Positions 50,475-61,225 of a stretch of DNA of 64,000 nucleotides are shown one piece after another (within the stretch, counting starts at the first letter, position 1; each line of letters starts with the position of its first letter). Under the pieces are notes generated by a model. That model ran no database searches, was not told where the DNA came from, and saw nothing but the letters and a program-made list of their open reading frames with translations. Location of the stretch: the NCBI GenBank assembly GCA_013397455.1, contig VYZB01000118.1:1444249-1508248 (forward strand). The letters run 5' to 3'. A program made the position numbers and the translations under genes. Origin of the DNA: Crotophaga sulcirostris. Its lineage: Eukaryota > Chordata > Aves > Cuculiformes > Crotophagidae.

Positions 50475-52965
50475 TGATAAAGCAGTGACTTGCACCTTTA
50501 GAATTTAAGTGGTCAGGGAGAGAGAAGTGACAAGGAATTTCGCCCAACTTAAATTGACCAAACAGTTACCAAAGGAGGTACTAAGAATGGGAGACATGAG
50601 ATTTGGCTACTTCAGTGGAATCATTAATTCAGTAAGATTTTTAGTATCAAGTGCAAACTAATTGTTAAAATTATTCCTTAATCCTCTGACCCCATTAATG
50701 CTTCAATACAATCCAACAAAAACATTATTGCTCTCATGTATTTGAAGGGAAGCTTGAGACAGCCATAGCTCCTTTTGCCCACTTTTAAGTCCAGCTGTGG
50801 CAACTACAGTACATACAACTGCCGTAATATAGGGTACACTGACATGATATATAGCCTATAGAATTACTATGTCAGAATATTATCATTTCGTCAGCTTCCC
50901 ACTACTCCCTTTTGTCATAAAACGTGCAATGTGGGAAGATAAATGTGGATCCAAGTGCCTAACCTCAGCTGGAATCTCTGGTATGTTGTACTGCCCACTA
51001 AAAATGAACTATAAAAAACCAGGAATAAAGCGTTAGTTGCTAAAGATGCCCTAAAATTCTTAGTTTACAAAGACAAGTCACTGACAATATTAAGGGCAAA
51101 AAAAATGTGGGCAAAGTAGAGCAAGTTCCATCTCACCAGAAAACTTGCTTTATTTCAGTACTGCCACAAACCTCAGGAAATTTCTGACAATTTCAGGTAA
51201 GAAAAATAAACCTCACTACAGTCCTGCTCAATATCAAGTCAGAACAGGTCTAACAAAATCAACCAGTCACACAAATCTCAATAAAAACAGTCTGAAATTA
51301 TTACCTAATATTATACCAATGGCCTTAACAGAAACCAAGCCATTCCAAAATAAAACCAATAGTACAGTTAAAACAGTAATATATCCTGGACAACATGTAC
51401 CGAAGAATCACCTGCTCCCAAAGCACAGCATGCTGTTCTTAAGCAACTTTGATAACATTCATCCCCCTCTGCCTTCCAGGTGCCCTCCAAGAGAACTGTC
51501 GGGAAAAAAAAAGGCTCTCAATAGGATCTTAGGAAAAGAGGACTAAAAATAGGAAAGGACAGGATCAGTCCTGTGACCTACACGTAAGCTGCAAATAATT
51601 TTAACATGTTATGCTACAAACATTAAAAATAAAGAATGACTTGATTTTTTTTTTAAAGTGGACACTTTAAACAAAATACAAGAGTCTGTTAAAACAACTT
51701 TCATCAGTGCAGTTCCATCAGACTTAGTGCTGATTCATATATCACTAAATGTAGCTATGTCAGAATTTTAATTCAGACTTAAGCATCCCAACCTTGGTGT
51801 CACACATTAAATAGTGCATACTAAACACAAAACCACATCCATAACTCAGAACTATTTTTTTTTCAGTTCCCGCAATACCACAATTTACATTTTGCTGAAG
51901 CTGAGTTGTTAGAAGAAAACAAAATCACCTTGAATTTAGCTTTATGCCAACAGCATGAACTATTAAGAGCGATTTTTGTTTATTATACCTTTATTTTTGT
52001 TTTGGTTGTTTAAGAGTGTTTCGAGAGGATTCTCAACGTATGGGATAGAAGCCTGTCCCCATCCCCTCTGCTCTCTTTTCTTATGCCTATTCACTACTAT
52101 TTCAGCATCAGCTTCCCCAGTCCTGTTACAAAACACCCTATAGCCATGTAACAGCACTGAACGCTTTCAGACAGAGTTGCACTTGTGTGGGTATATAAAG
52201 GGAACAACTACAACCCAACTCCAGCAACACACTCCAAGTTATCTGTCACTTGAGATTTTTTTTGTCCAATGCCTTTCAGAGACAGCAATTGTTTGCTTTC
52301 ACAAAGCAACTTGACAGTTTTGATACAAGAGGTAGTTACTATTACAAAAAGTGGAATATTTTGATTTAAGCTAGAGTTAAGTTTCATCTAAGTGACTGTA
52401 TTTTTTTTAGAGAGACTGTCCCTCTGATAGCACGTTTCCTTGATAGCATATTTTTTCAAACAGTGTTTTCTCAGACACTTTTAGAGAGTTTGATAACATC
52501 TTGTGTCCAGTATGATACGTGCTGAACAGATGTGTCTTCTTCTATAATCACCCCTCTCTGCAGTCTTTCCCTGTCTAAAATGCAAGGTCATGCACAGAGC
52601 CTGCTCCAAAGCTCCAATTAGCAAGAAATTTGACCGTTGTGAAGTTCATAATAACACTAAAATTAGTCCTAGGGAAGTAACAGAACATGCATAAGATTTC
52701 TGGGAAAATTTATACATACGTATGTAAATGGGAAATACATTCTGTCCCCAACTCTTGTCTTGTTACACATGACTGATGGAAACCATCCTCCATGCGTCCA
52801 GTGCTGAAATAACGGATGCCGCTTTCTAAAACTCCAAAATGAGTCTTAAGAGAGTTTATTTGCCGGTATTTTCAGTATCGGTTTCACTCCCGAACCGCAG
52901 GCTCGGGTACGGGAAGCCTGGCGAACCCTCTCTCCGCGGCTCCTTCGCACCCCGCGTATTTTTTG

Positions 52966-52974
52966 CTTTTTATA
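52966..52974 (-). promoter_or_regulatory. TATA-box-like element on the minus strand
   Basis: On the minus strand the sequence reads TATAAAAAG, preceded by 'ccgtggc', and matches the TATAWAAR consensus. A start site would be expected about 30 bases further, near 52940, with transcription toward lower coordinates. It lies inside the CpG island, about 120 bases from the gap. A TATA-like string in isolation can be chance. Confidence 0.35.
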
Positions 52975-53094
52975 GCCACGGCCCCACCTCATGCTCTTTC
53001 GCTCTGCAGCCCCGCAGGAGTTAAGCACCCGCTCCTAAGGCTGTTAAACACTGCGCAACAGCCACGGAACTCCGGAGCAGCTTTGCCAGCCGGG

Positions 53095-53573
53095 NNNNNN
53101 NNNNNNNNNNNNNNNNNNNNNNNNNNNNNNNNNNNNNNNNNNNNNNNNNNNNNNNNNNNNNNNNNNNNNNNNNNNNNNNNNNNNNNNNNNNNNNNNNNNN
53201 NNNNNNNNNNNNNNNNNNNNNNNNNNNNNNNNNNNNNNNNNNNNNNNNNNNNNNNNNNNNNNNNNNNNNNNNNNNNNNNNNNNNNNNNNNNNNNNNNNNN
53301 NNNNNNNNNNNNNNNNNNNNNNNNNNNNNNNNNNNNNNNNNNNNNNNNNNNNNNNNNNNNNNNNNNNNNNNNNNNNNNNNNNNNNNNNNNNNNNNNNNNN
53401 NNNNNNNNNNNNNNNNNNNNNNNNNNNNNNNNNNNNNNNNNNNNNNNNNNNNNNNNNNNNNNNNNNNNNNNNNNNNNNNNNNNNNNNNNNNNNNNNNNNN
53501 NNNNNNNNNNNNNNNNNNNNNNNNNNNNNNNNNNNNNNNNNNNNNNNNNNNNNNNNNNNNNNNNNNNNNNNNN
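53095..53573. other. Assembly gap (479 N)
   Basis: An unbroken run of N from 53095 to 53573 lies in the middle of the CpG island. It probably reflects very GC-rich sequence that failed to sequence or assemble. The run length may not equal the true missing length. Any long reading frame drawn across it is artificial. Confidence 0.99.
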
Positions 53574-53610
53574 GCGGGCGCTCTGCCACCTCCCTCCCCC
53601 GGCATCACGC

Positions 53611-53624
53611 GCCCGCCCCGCCCC
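53611..53624. promoter_or_regulatory. GC boxes (SP/KLF-type)
   Basis: 'gcccgccccgcccc' contains overlapping CCCGCCCC/CCGCCCC cores, the reverse complement of the SP1/KLF GC box. This supports promoter identity for the island but gives no direction. Confidence 0.55.
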
Positions 53625-53755
53625 GAGAGCCCGCGGCTCCCTCCGCATTGCAGCTGCCGTGCTGCCCTCTCATCGTCCTCCTCCTGCTGCTCCTGCTCCC
53701 GTCCCACTGCCCCATCGGGGCCGAGCTCACCCCTCTGCGGCGCGGCTCGCCCCGC

Positions 53756-53760
53756 GGACG

Positions 53761-53798
<38 letters not shown>
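53756..53798 (+). repeat. (GACA)8 tetranucleotide repeat with GGAC leader
   Basis: GGAC units from 53756 are followed by eight perfect GACA units at 53765-53796. The repeat is open in several frames (TDRQ on plus, SVCL on minus), which explains the long ORFs drawn through it. It is expected to be length-polymorphic within the promoter or 5' exon. Confidence 0.95.
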
Positions 53799-53810
53799 GG
53801 GCGCCGGAGC

Positions 53811-53852
53811 GGGGGCACCGCGCGGGGAGCACGGCGGGAGCGGGGTCGGGGG
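53811..53852 (+). promoter_or_regulatory. G-run cluster with G-quadruplex potential
   Basis: Five G-runs lie within 42 bases: 53811-53815, 53824-53827, 53836-53838, 53842-53845 and 53848-53852. Intervening loops are 8, 8, 3 and 2 bases. Two loops slightly exceed the usual 7-base limit, so folding is possible but not assured. Confidence 0.35.
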
Positions 53853-53969
53853 CTTCTGGCGCCGGTGTGCATTCAGGAGGGTGAAAGAAGGAGAGATGGG
53901 GAAGAGAAAAAAAGGGGGAGGGGAAGTCTAAAAAAGGGGAAAAAAAAAAAAAATGGGCTGAAAAAGGTG

Positions 53970-54222
53970 TTATTTGGCCTCAGGTTGTGCCGGAGGAGAT
54001 TCAGATTGGACATTAGGAAAAATCTCTTCACCGAAAGGGTGGTCAGACACTGGAACAGCTGCCCAGGGAGGCGGCTGGGTCACCATCCCTGGAGATGTTT
54101 AAAATACGGGGAGATGAAGCGCTCGGGGATGTGGAGCAGCAGTGTAGGTACCAGTTAGGTACGGTGGGACTCGATGCTCTCAAAGGTCTTTTCTAACCAA
54201 GTGATTCTGTGGTTCTATGAAG
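53970..54222 (+). mobile_element. CR1 LINE 3' end abutting the CpG island
   Basis: CR1 ORF2 C-terminal coding is seen from 53976 ('ggcctcaggttgtgccggag', translating to 'RRRFRLDIRKNLFTERVVRHW'), then 'ccatccctggagatgtttaa' and the 3' end 'aaaggtcttttctaaccaag' and 'gattctgtggttctatg'. A frameshift after 'VVRHWNSCP' breaks the ORF2 frame. An A-rich run (53940-53953) lies just before it; CR1 does not normally carry a poly(A) tail, so that run probably belongs to the target DNA. Confidence 0.93.
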
Positions 54223-54299
54223 CACTTATGGTTTAGTAGTGGACAGGTATGGTTGGCCTCGATCATCTCAAAGGTCTTTCCAACCAAGCGATTCTGTCA
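54223..54299 (+). mobile_element. Second CR1 3' tail in tandem
   Basis: Directly after the first CR1 terminus the sequence restarts within the CR1 3' end: 'cttatggtttagtagtggac', 'aggtatggttggcctcgatc', 'tctcaaaggtctttccaacc', 'aagcgattctg'. It is in the same orientation but differs from the first tail at several bases, so it is either a second insertion or a partial duplication that has diverged. Confidence 0.88.
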
Positions 54300-54372
54300 T
54301 TTCCAAAAGGACTTCTGCAGGCTGCTTCTCCCCCCAGCCTTATTACTGCAGCGGGCCCCTGGGACAGGGCGA

Positions 54373-54465
54373 GATTAATCGCTGTGTGTCACAGAGAAAA
54401 TGATAGATGCCATTAATCAGGGAAGCTGTAAGTCATCCACATTTGTAGATGGAATTCAGAGATTA
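54373..54465. promoter_or_regulatory. Cluster of TAATC/GATTA (K50 homeodomain) sites
   Basis: GATTAATC (54373-54380, two overlapping head-to-head sites), TAATC (54414-54418) and GATTA (54461-54465) fall within 93 bases of non-repetitive sequence about 0.5 kb past the CpG island. TAATCC/TAATC cores are preferred by K50 homeodomain factors such as OTX, PITX, CRX and GSC. The flanking sequence has the mixed, repeat-free texture of a conserved element. A 59-codon ATG frame (54400-54579, starting MIDAINQGSCKS) overlaps it; a coding role cannot be excluded. Confidence 0.3.
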
Positions 54466-54579
54466 GCTGGGACAGCCGGCAGGCAAACACGGTCTGGTGT
54501 AAATCACTCAACTTCTGGAATTATTAAGCAGCCAATGACAGAATCTCATACATTTTTTTTAAAGATAAGTGTTTCTTAG

Positions 54580-55715
54580 GAAGATGAATATTCACTTCGT
54601 ATTCTGAAAGTGTTTCCACTGTTACGTTTCCCTTTCTAAATAATGAGAGCACTGAGGTTTCCTTCCTGGATGTCAGAAACTTCAGACCTGAAAAACAGAC
54701 AAGACCTTTCACACAGATACTTTTCGGATGTGGATAAGAAGCAAAGCCAGACAACCACATGAGTACCCAAATCATTGCTTTAATGCCCCTTCTGAAATAA
54801 ACAGGCAAAGTTGTAAGTTCACAGATGCATCCTGAAATCTCCAACAGGTTTATCTTTACTTACAGTAACTACTACAGCAAAATATTTTTTTTCAAGTTTT
54901 TTTTTTTTCACACACTTTAATGAAAGCAGTGAATCAATGCCACTTTTATTCATTACTTCTTTTAAAAAAATTAGGCATTCCATGGAATTTAAATATTCCA
55001 AGTGGAGATAAGGCTTTTTTAATTAGTCTCCTCTTTTTTTTTTTTTTCACATAGCAAAAATGACTTATGGCATGGTCAACTCCAATCAATCTTTCATGGC
55101 ATCACATTGATTGATACATCAAATGCTTGTCTAAATATAAGCTTAGCACCAATATCTATGACTCAGTAATTATAAGCTTGATTGCATGTCCTGCAATAAT
55201 GTGATCAATCTACAGGAACATTCAGAATTTTGCAGAAACTTGTGCTATAAAATTAGTAATAGCATCTATTCTGTCACATAAAAGGGACCACAGTCCTAAA
55301 CATGGAATTTACAATAGTTTATAAAGAAATACTCTAATGTTAAATTCTTGATATGTGAATTAAATGTTTACCGTGCTCACCAGTTTAATTCTCAATATTA
55401 AAAATTTCTTTTAGGAAAAGTCTTGTTATTTTTCTTAAATTTAGGAACAAATATGTACAAAATGTCAAAAGGTTGGGTTTTTTTAACTTACTCTTTGAAT
55501 TTACTGAGCCCTCTACCCTCAGTCATCTTTAAATTGCTTCAGTATGTGATACAAAAACAGTCTTGCATGCAAGTATCATCTTTGCCTAATTTTGGTGCAA
55601 AATCTGGGGAAAAATTATGTTTAAATTATTTATTTTTGAAATCAAAAAGGCAAAACATACATTTCAAGTGGAGAATCAGGTTATTGTTATGACTTATAAA
55701 TAACACTAATACAAT
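54580..55715. other. AT-rich unique spacer
   Basis: No gene or transposon was recognised. T-runs lie near 54898-54908 and 55034-55047. Confidence 0.55.
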
Positions 55716-56065
55716 CAGAATAATTTAAGTTGGGGAGAACCTTTAGAGATGGTCTAGTTCAACCCCCTGTTCAACGGAGGGCAACCTCAAAGCTGCATCA
55801 GCCTCCTCAGAAACTCGTGCAGCCAATTTTTCCTCAAGAATGGAGATTCTGACTTTTCTGGAAAAACTGTTCAATTTTGACTACTGCTTATTTTGGAAAA
55901 GGCTTTCTTTTTTGCTTATCGGCATTTCCCTTGCTGCAGCGTGTTTGTTGCTGCTCATCCTTTCCCTGTTGCCTGAGAAGAGTGTGGTGTAGTTGAAGAT
56001 GTCAAATATATCCTCCTCCTTAGCCTTCTTTTCTTCAGACCTCTCAGAAATATCACTAACTGTTC
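55716..56065 (-). mobile_element. Old, diverged CR1 LINE fragment
   Basis: In plus orientation it opens with 'ggggagaacctttagagatg' and 'gtctagttcaaccccctg', an ancient CR1 3' end. Recognisable ORF2 pieces follow through 'catttcccttgctgcagcgt', 'cctttccctgttgcctgaga', 'gagtgtggtgtagttgaaga' and 'ccttagccttcttttcttca'. Many substitutions make it the oldest looking CR1 in the window. It represents an early insertion that could be shared with other bird orders. Confidence 0.82.
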
Positions 56066-57803
56066 ACTACTCTTTCCCATTCCTTTTTAATAAGTCTCAC
56101 TGAATTTAATGTCATATAATTATATAATATTATAAAGTAAAACTGCTATTGGGCAGGAGGAGAGTGGGGATCCCATCTCTTAGAGGACAAGAATGGAATA
56201 GCTGGTGACTCATCCCTCTTCTGAAAGAGATATTCATGATGAAACCTGCACAAAACAGCATGGTCGAAGTGAAACTTCCTACTAATTTCCCACTTCTATC
56301 AGAAAGAGCAAGGATTCCAGTCAAAGTCATTGGGCCATACAAGTTGGTCACACAGTAACTTTAAGGGTAGTAGCAGCAGCTACAAAGCAGACTGAGTTTT
56401 CCCAAGGCTTTCATAAAAAACATTTTAATACTGAATTTTAGGGGTTTCCACTAACAGTAATGATGTTTGCCCTAGGTGCAGTTTCTTGGACATATTCGGT
56501 AGCTAGTACACATTTTTACGCAGGTGATCTGTGTATAGCTAGATGGCTATTGCTGAGATAAGTCATGAATTGATGCTGTTAGGGACAGCAGCTTGAATAG
56601 AAGCTGGGAATGGGAAGAATTAGCAATAAGCTTAGCCTTGGTTGAAACTTCTGTTCATACAGGCTCTGGTTTGTCTGCCACCTCCACAAAGAAGAAACCA
56701 GAATTTCTAGCCATTATAGTAAACAGTTTGAATTGTTTACCAGTATTCTCATTAATACTATTTGTATTTTAATTTATTCTCCATAAATTATGTGCTCTTT
56801 CTGCATTCATTTCACACCAGGAACAAGCAGGCAGGCATACCTGAAACATAATATTCTGCTATATTGCAGAATCACCATCACATTCTAAACGGTTCTAGCA
56901 GCCTTCCGAGGTGTGTGTGTAAATTTTTGTGTGTTTTTACAGGCCCTTTAGAGCAGAACAAGGATGAGAAATGGGAAGAAACTGACTGGCTCAAGTGTTC
57001 TGGGAGACAGAAAGTCTTTAAAGAAACAAGCAAAAAATATCTTCTTAAATCGATTAGGAACTAGTGAAACCTTTCAGAGGTTTTGTAAAGATGCAAAAAG
57101 TACAAGGGAAAAGAATCTTCCCTAAGGGACTTGACAAGAGAAAATACATGTTCATAGTCAAGGAGCTAAACAGTTCAACAAATTGGAGTGGGATAAGGAA
57201 GCTTTCGCCTCAGTTCAGCAAAGCTGCGATAAATTGACTGACCTGTTACTATTTTACATATTCCGTGCCTTATGTGACGTTAATTAGTTTTTTCTGTGGG
57301 CAGAAGTCTACCCAAGAAATCACCAGCGCAGCAGACAGTAATTGGCATTCCTGTTCACAATCTATGTAGAAAGCATTAATTCTCTAGCAGTGTGTGGACA
57401 CAGAGGGCACATACAACCATACTACTGGTTACATTGAAAGGTTTAAGCCAAAAATGATGGTGAAATGCACACAGACTTACATTGTTCATGCCTATGATGC
57501 AACTCAGCTGTTTTCCAAACCATTGTCTTCTAGCCTTGTTTCAAAATAAGAAAGAAGAAATCATTGATAATAAGTGTGTTTTTCCTTCCTCCATTTGAAA
57601 CCTTACTCCCAACACAAAGTCAAAAATCTATTAATATTTTTATTCAAGGACTGTTCCTTACAAGAATAAGCAATAGGGAAGTTTGAAGGCACTCTCTCAA
57701 AAGCAGAAGAAACACAAAAGGATACTTAATGGTCCATCTATTTAGGAATACCTCTGCTTTTGCCTCAGAAACAAAACTGCCTTGTGTCATATCTGAAACA
57801 TCC

Positions 57804-57846
57804 AAAACTAACAGACAGACAGCGGTTCCATCCATCTGTTAGTTTT
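57804..57846. repeat. Inverted repeat, 12-bp perfect arms
   Basis: 'aaaactaacaga' (57804-57815) pairs exactly with 'tctgttagtttt' (57835-57846) around a 19-base loop. 'actaacaga' recurs directly at 57847-57855. The stem is too short for a typical microRNA precursor. Confidence 0.75.
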
Positions 57847-59142
57847 ACTAACAGATTTACTTCTTTGAAAAGGCATCTTCTAAAGAGTTTTCTTTTCCTA
57901 GAACATCAACTGAATTGTTTACAGTGCATTTGACCTACTAGAAATAGATTATAAAAAATTTACTTGAATAGAAGATGTTGGACATTCCTTTCCTGTTCAA
58001 ATCCATTTGTCTGTGTATCCTCTGGAAAATGAACGCTTGAAAGTACTGGAATATAAATTGCTCATCCAGGAAAGTTCTGCCATGCCATAAAACTTGCCTT
58101 AGAAGAACTGATATTTTAATCTGGTTTTAAAAGAGATATCATGATATTTTATATCTACTACTAACTGCAGCAATACTATGATGAGAAGAGCAATAAATAT
58201 TTCCAGCTGTTGAAAGTAAAGAATCTGGAAAGCTTTTTTAGTGACAAGAGGAAAGACTGAAGAGCACCTGGAGGGAAAGGGGGAAAGAAGAGCCTGAAAT
58301 CATATTGCCCAGAACAAGGACAGACACAAGGGCAGAAAAGCTATGGGATGCAAAAAAAGTGGCTGCTGGAAGCTGAGAATGACATTTATGTAACTAAAAT
58401 AAGAAAATGTTTTCAGGGCAGAACTAGCTATTTTTTTTTTTATTTTTTTAAGTCACTTGGGGATTTAGCTTCTCAGGTAAATTTATTTTGCCTAAGGACC
58501 ATGAGCTTTGCTGTTAAAAGCTCTGTGCAACAAGCAGTGAAAATTTTATTCAGATCAATGAGGTTAATAGGACCATTCCAACACTTCAGGCTTTAAGAAA
58601 TTGAAAGGGAAAATAAAGTTAGGATCATCCACTTCAATTTATGTCTGTGGTCCTCTGTGCTTGCCATGCCATTAAGCACGTGTTCTCTTGAAGGAAGACT
58701 TACTATTGCACTGTTGCTCATGACGAAGTATTTTTTGCATTTTGCTATGAAGAGGACAGAGTGGCAATACTGCTGTAGCAGCAGAGCCATAGGAATGTTG
58801 ATTGTCAGTCATGAGATGGGACAGCTCAAATCCATCCTAGTGGTAGGGCATATGGAGTATAGAAATCCCTGTGGAGAAAATTGCAGTATTACAGCGCAGC
58901 AAAGCATCCATTCGTTCTTCTCACTGAGTTCCCCCAAGTTTTAGCTAATCTAGGTGTACCTAGGGATACTCACTGAATCTTTTTTTTACCTTGGTAGAGT
59001 ATTTTAATAGAAATTACTTTTAAAACATATGAGAGCTCTATGCATATACATATTTGTAGGCAACATGCCTAATTCTTTATGAAATATGAATTACTGTCTT
59101 TTAAAACGATTTATTAATTAAAAATTCAATGTGTTATTACAA

Positions 59143-59158
59143 AGGGATATATATCCCT
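59143..59158. repeat. Perfect 16-bp palindrome
   Basis: 'agggatatatatccct' is its own reverse complement. A palindrome of this length in AT-rich DNA may be chance or a dimeric protein-binding site. Confidence 0.8.
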
Positions 59159-60421
59159 GATCATCTATATTCTACATGAAGGAGAAAATAGATTGTTTCG
59201 TCCCAAGTTAGTGTTAGGATTTTAACCTACCTCTCCCTTGCTTTAAGCTGAAGGTACAAGGAGTGAAAGGAGAACATTCCAATGTTGGATTCATGCTACA
59301 GGAACATGCTCTGCACTGGATTTAGTACTTTCCTTTCAGAAGTACTTACCTGGAAATTTGAAACTCTATCAACATTCACTGCACATCCAATGTACACCAA
59401 ACAAAAGGATGTCAGCTTTAGCATTATAAAAGCTGATTTATGAAAAAAACCCACCTTTATTGCACACCATTATTACACTTGTAATGCCTGTATGAAACCC
59501 CAGTTGGATATTACCTTTATTAATGATAATGAACCTTCTTACCATTAGTTACCTACTAAATAGAGGAGTGTTTTCTTGTCAGTTATGATGTTTATATTAG
59601 AATTAAACTGACAAAGAATAATTTACTGAAACATTCTTCTTTTTTTTTTAGTATAGTTTGAAGACCAGAGGAGCTCCAGGGAGCTGGCAATTCAAAACAT
59701 AAAGGTCAGTTTCTGTTAGTGGAAGCAGAATATACATAGAAGGAATGAATTTTCATGAAAAGCTGGGCCACTGTGGAATAATTGCTCATTACTCTCATCA
59801 TCCCTTAGGAAACATGTAGGTAATCCTATTTCAAGACATACAGCATAGCTGAAATTTAGGCAGAATGAACCAGGCTTTAATCTGTTATAAAGGGTCGTAT
59901 ATCAAAGGTACAAAGGACTAGAGTCATAATTAAATCAGAAATGTAAAAACCCAGTCTGGTTGAAGAAGACTAGGGTATATTTCCTGGATGTGCCAGTAGA
60001 GAGCTAAAAATATATCCCCAACAGCATCCTTAAGTGTGCTGTGGGATATCAGTAATTTGCCAGTAAGAAAATACATAACATCAGTCATTCTAGCCCTACT
60101 GATGTACAACTCTTCTCTCCAGGGAGCGCACTTACATAGCTGTGTGGAATAAGATCAAGCTTTTTGGGCCTGGGAGTAGAAGCAGTGTAGTGAGAAAAGA
60201 TCTCCTAAGCTTTCAGCTGTTTCAATTTTTAGCCATAAAATTGAACTCAGTTCTTTCAAGTGGAACAAATGCATGTTTTCTGTTGATATGTTGTGTAAGT
60301 AGCATATGTTTTACATAAAAGATTTATAGGATCTGGTCTTTCAAACATAAAGGTTTATAGAGTCTTTTCATTCACTAAAAGCAGGTACCAGGTCATCGTA
60401 TCACTAGCACTCAAACAGAAC

Positions 60422-60442
60422 ATGACCACTAGAAGTGGTCAT
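60422..60442. repeat. Perfect hairpin, 9-bp arms, 3-nt loop
   Basis: 'atgaccact' (60422-60430) and 'agtggtcat' (60434-60442) are exact reverse complements around 'aga'. Each arm contains TGACC/GGTCA, a nuclear-receptor half-site, arranged as an everted pair. Confidence 0.7.
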
Positions 60443-61225
60443 TTTTTAATGCACTACAATCTAAACATCATTATTTTTTATTTTAAATTTTAAGTGTCTT
60501 TTTCTATGTTGGATTGCTCAGGTATGGCCAAATGCTGGCTGCACATCATTGTGATTTTAGCTCAGAAAAATGGGAAAGTCACTATTCCAAGGAACAGGAT
60601 CAAGAGATGGTGTAGCTGTCAAACACAGGAATTATTTTCCACCCTGAGTTTTCCATTTGCTCTTTTTCATGACTTTTACTGTCATGATACTTTTTTCATA
60701 AATGATGACAGTGTTCTACTAGACTGGAACACTGCATAGCATACACAAATACTAATTTCATAATTTTTAAATAGAGCATTATTCTAACACCTCAGAAAAG
60801 ATGTCATTATCTAAGCTGACTTGATCAGTGATACATCATGAACTCTACATGGTATAGAATGGTCTGTATAGTATAATTTTGGAAATCTAGATATAAAGTA
60901 TTTAGTACATTTTAGAGTGTAGAATATGAAAATATTTTGTTGTGGTAGTCTTCAAATACATTTTACTGTCACACAGAGTGCTGTAATTCTTTAAACTGAC
61001 ATCACATAAGCATTACCAGAAGAAGATAAATCATAATAAAAACTGCCTAGCAGAAATGGTTGCAGAGCTATGTTTGCATCTTCTAAAATCCCTCAGAGGG
61101 AAATAACTGTGCATGCCTATTCATATGACTGGGGCTTCTGACACCTTAGGGAATTTTCCTTTCCTGGCTATAGAAACATTTGGTGGGGTTTTTTTCTGCT
61201 CATTTTATTCAGATCAGAGTTGAAT

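Larger units (their letters stand above)
46056..52849. other. AT-rich unique DNA upstream (by coordinate) of the CpG island
   Basis: No gene was supported. It includes three short tandem duplications (46157-46192, 49859-49902, 50453-50474). The 133-codon frame at 51145-51546 starts only at TTG, is rich in K, N, S and T, and has no domain, so I do not call it a gene. Confidence 0.55.
53574..53880 (+). other. Possible first-exon reading frame with signal-peptide-like segment
   Basis: One plus-strand frame (codons in register with 53576) stays open from the edge of the gap to a TGA at 53882. Codons 53669-53698 encode the hydrophobic run LIVLLLLLLL, followed by PSHCPIGAE, which looks like the core and cleavage region of a secretory signal peptide. 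The frame has no ATG in visible sequence; the start would have to be in the gap. The stop overlaps a possible splice donor, GG|GTGAAA, at 53880/53881, so the frame would be open to the end of such an exon. Against this, CTC/CTG-rich 5' UTRs give leucine runs by chance, and the frame then crosses the GACA repeat (TDRQ repeats). I did not recognise the protein. Confidence 0.18.
52850..53940. promoter_or_regulatory. CpG island promoter (interrupted by an assembly gap)
   Basis: Composition changes abruptly from AT-rich to strongly GC- and CpG-rich around 52850 and returns to normal after about 53870-53940. CG dinucleotides are dense on both sides of the gap, for example 'cgcgcccgccccgccccg' near 53608. 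GC boxes, G-rich runs and a GACA tetranucleotide tract are present. In bird genomes such an island marks a gene promoter and first exon. It is the only one here, so it probably serves one gene or a divergent pair. Direction is undetermined: a TATA-like box points to minus, and a leucine-rich frame with a possible donor points to plus. Confidence 0.85.

Noticed and set aside
51145..51546. 133-codon plus-strand open frame
   Set aside because: It starts at TTG. The peptide is low-information (K, N, S, T rich) with no domain, splice context or promoter.
52963..53931. 322-codon plus frame and 181-283-codon minus frames across the gap
   Set aside because: Most of their length is N translated as X. 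The rest is CpG-island and GACA-repeat sequence, which is open in many frames.
57804..57855. MicroRNA precursor candidate
   Set aside because: The stem is only 12 bp with a 19-base loop, below the roughly 22-bp duplex needed, and no known miRNA seed was recognised.
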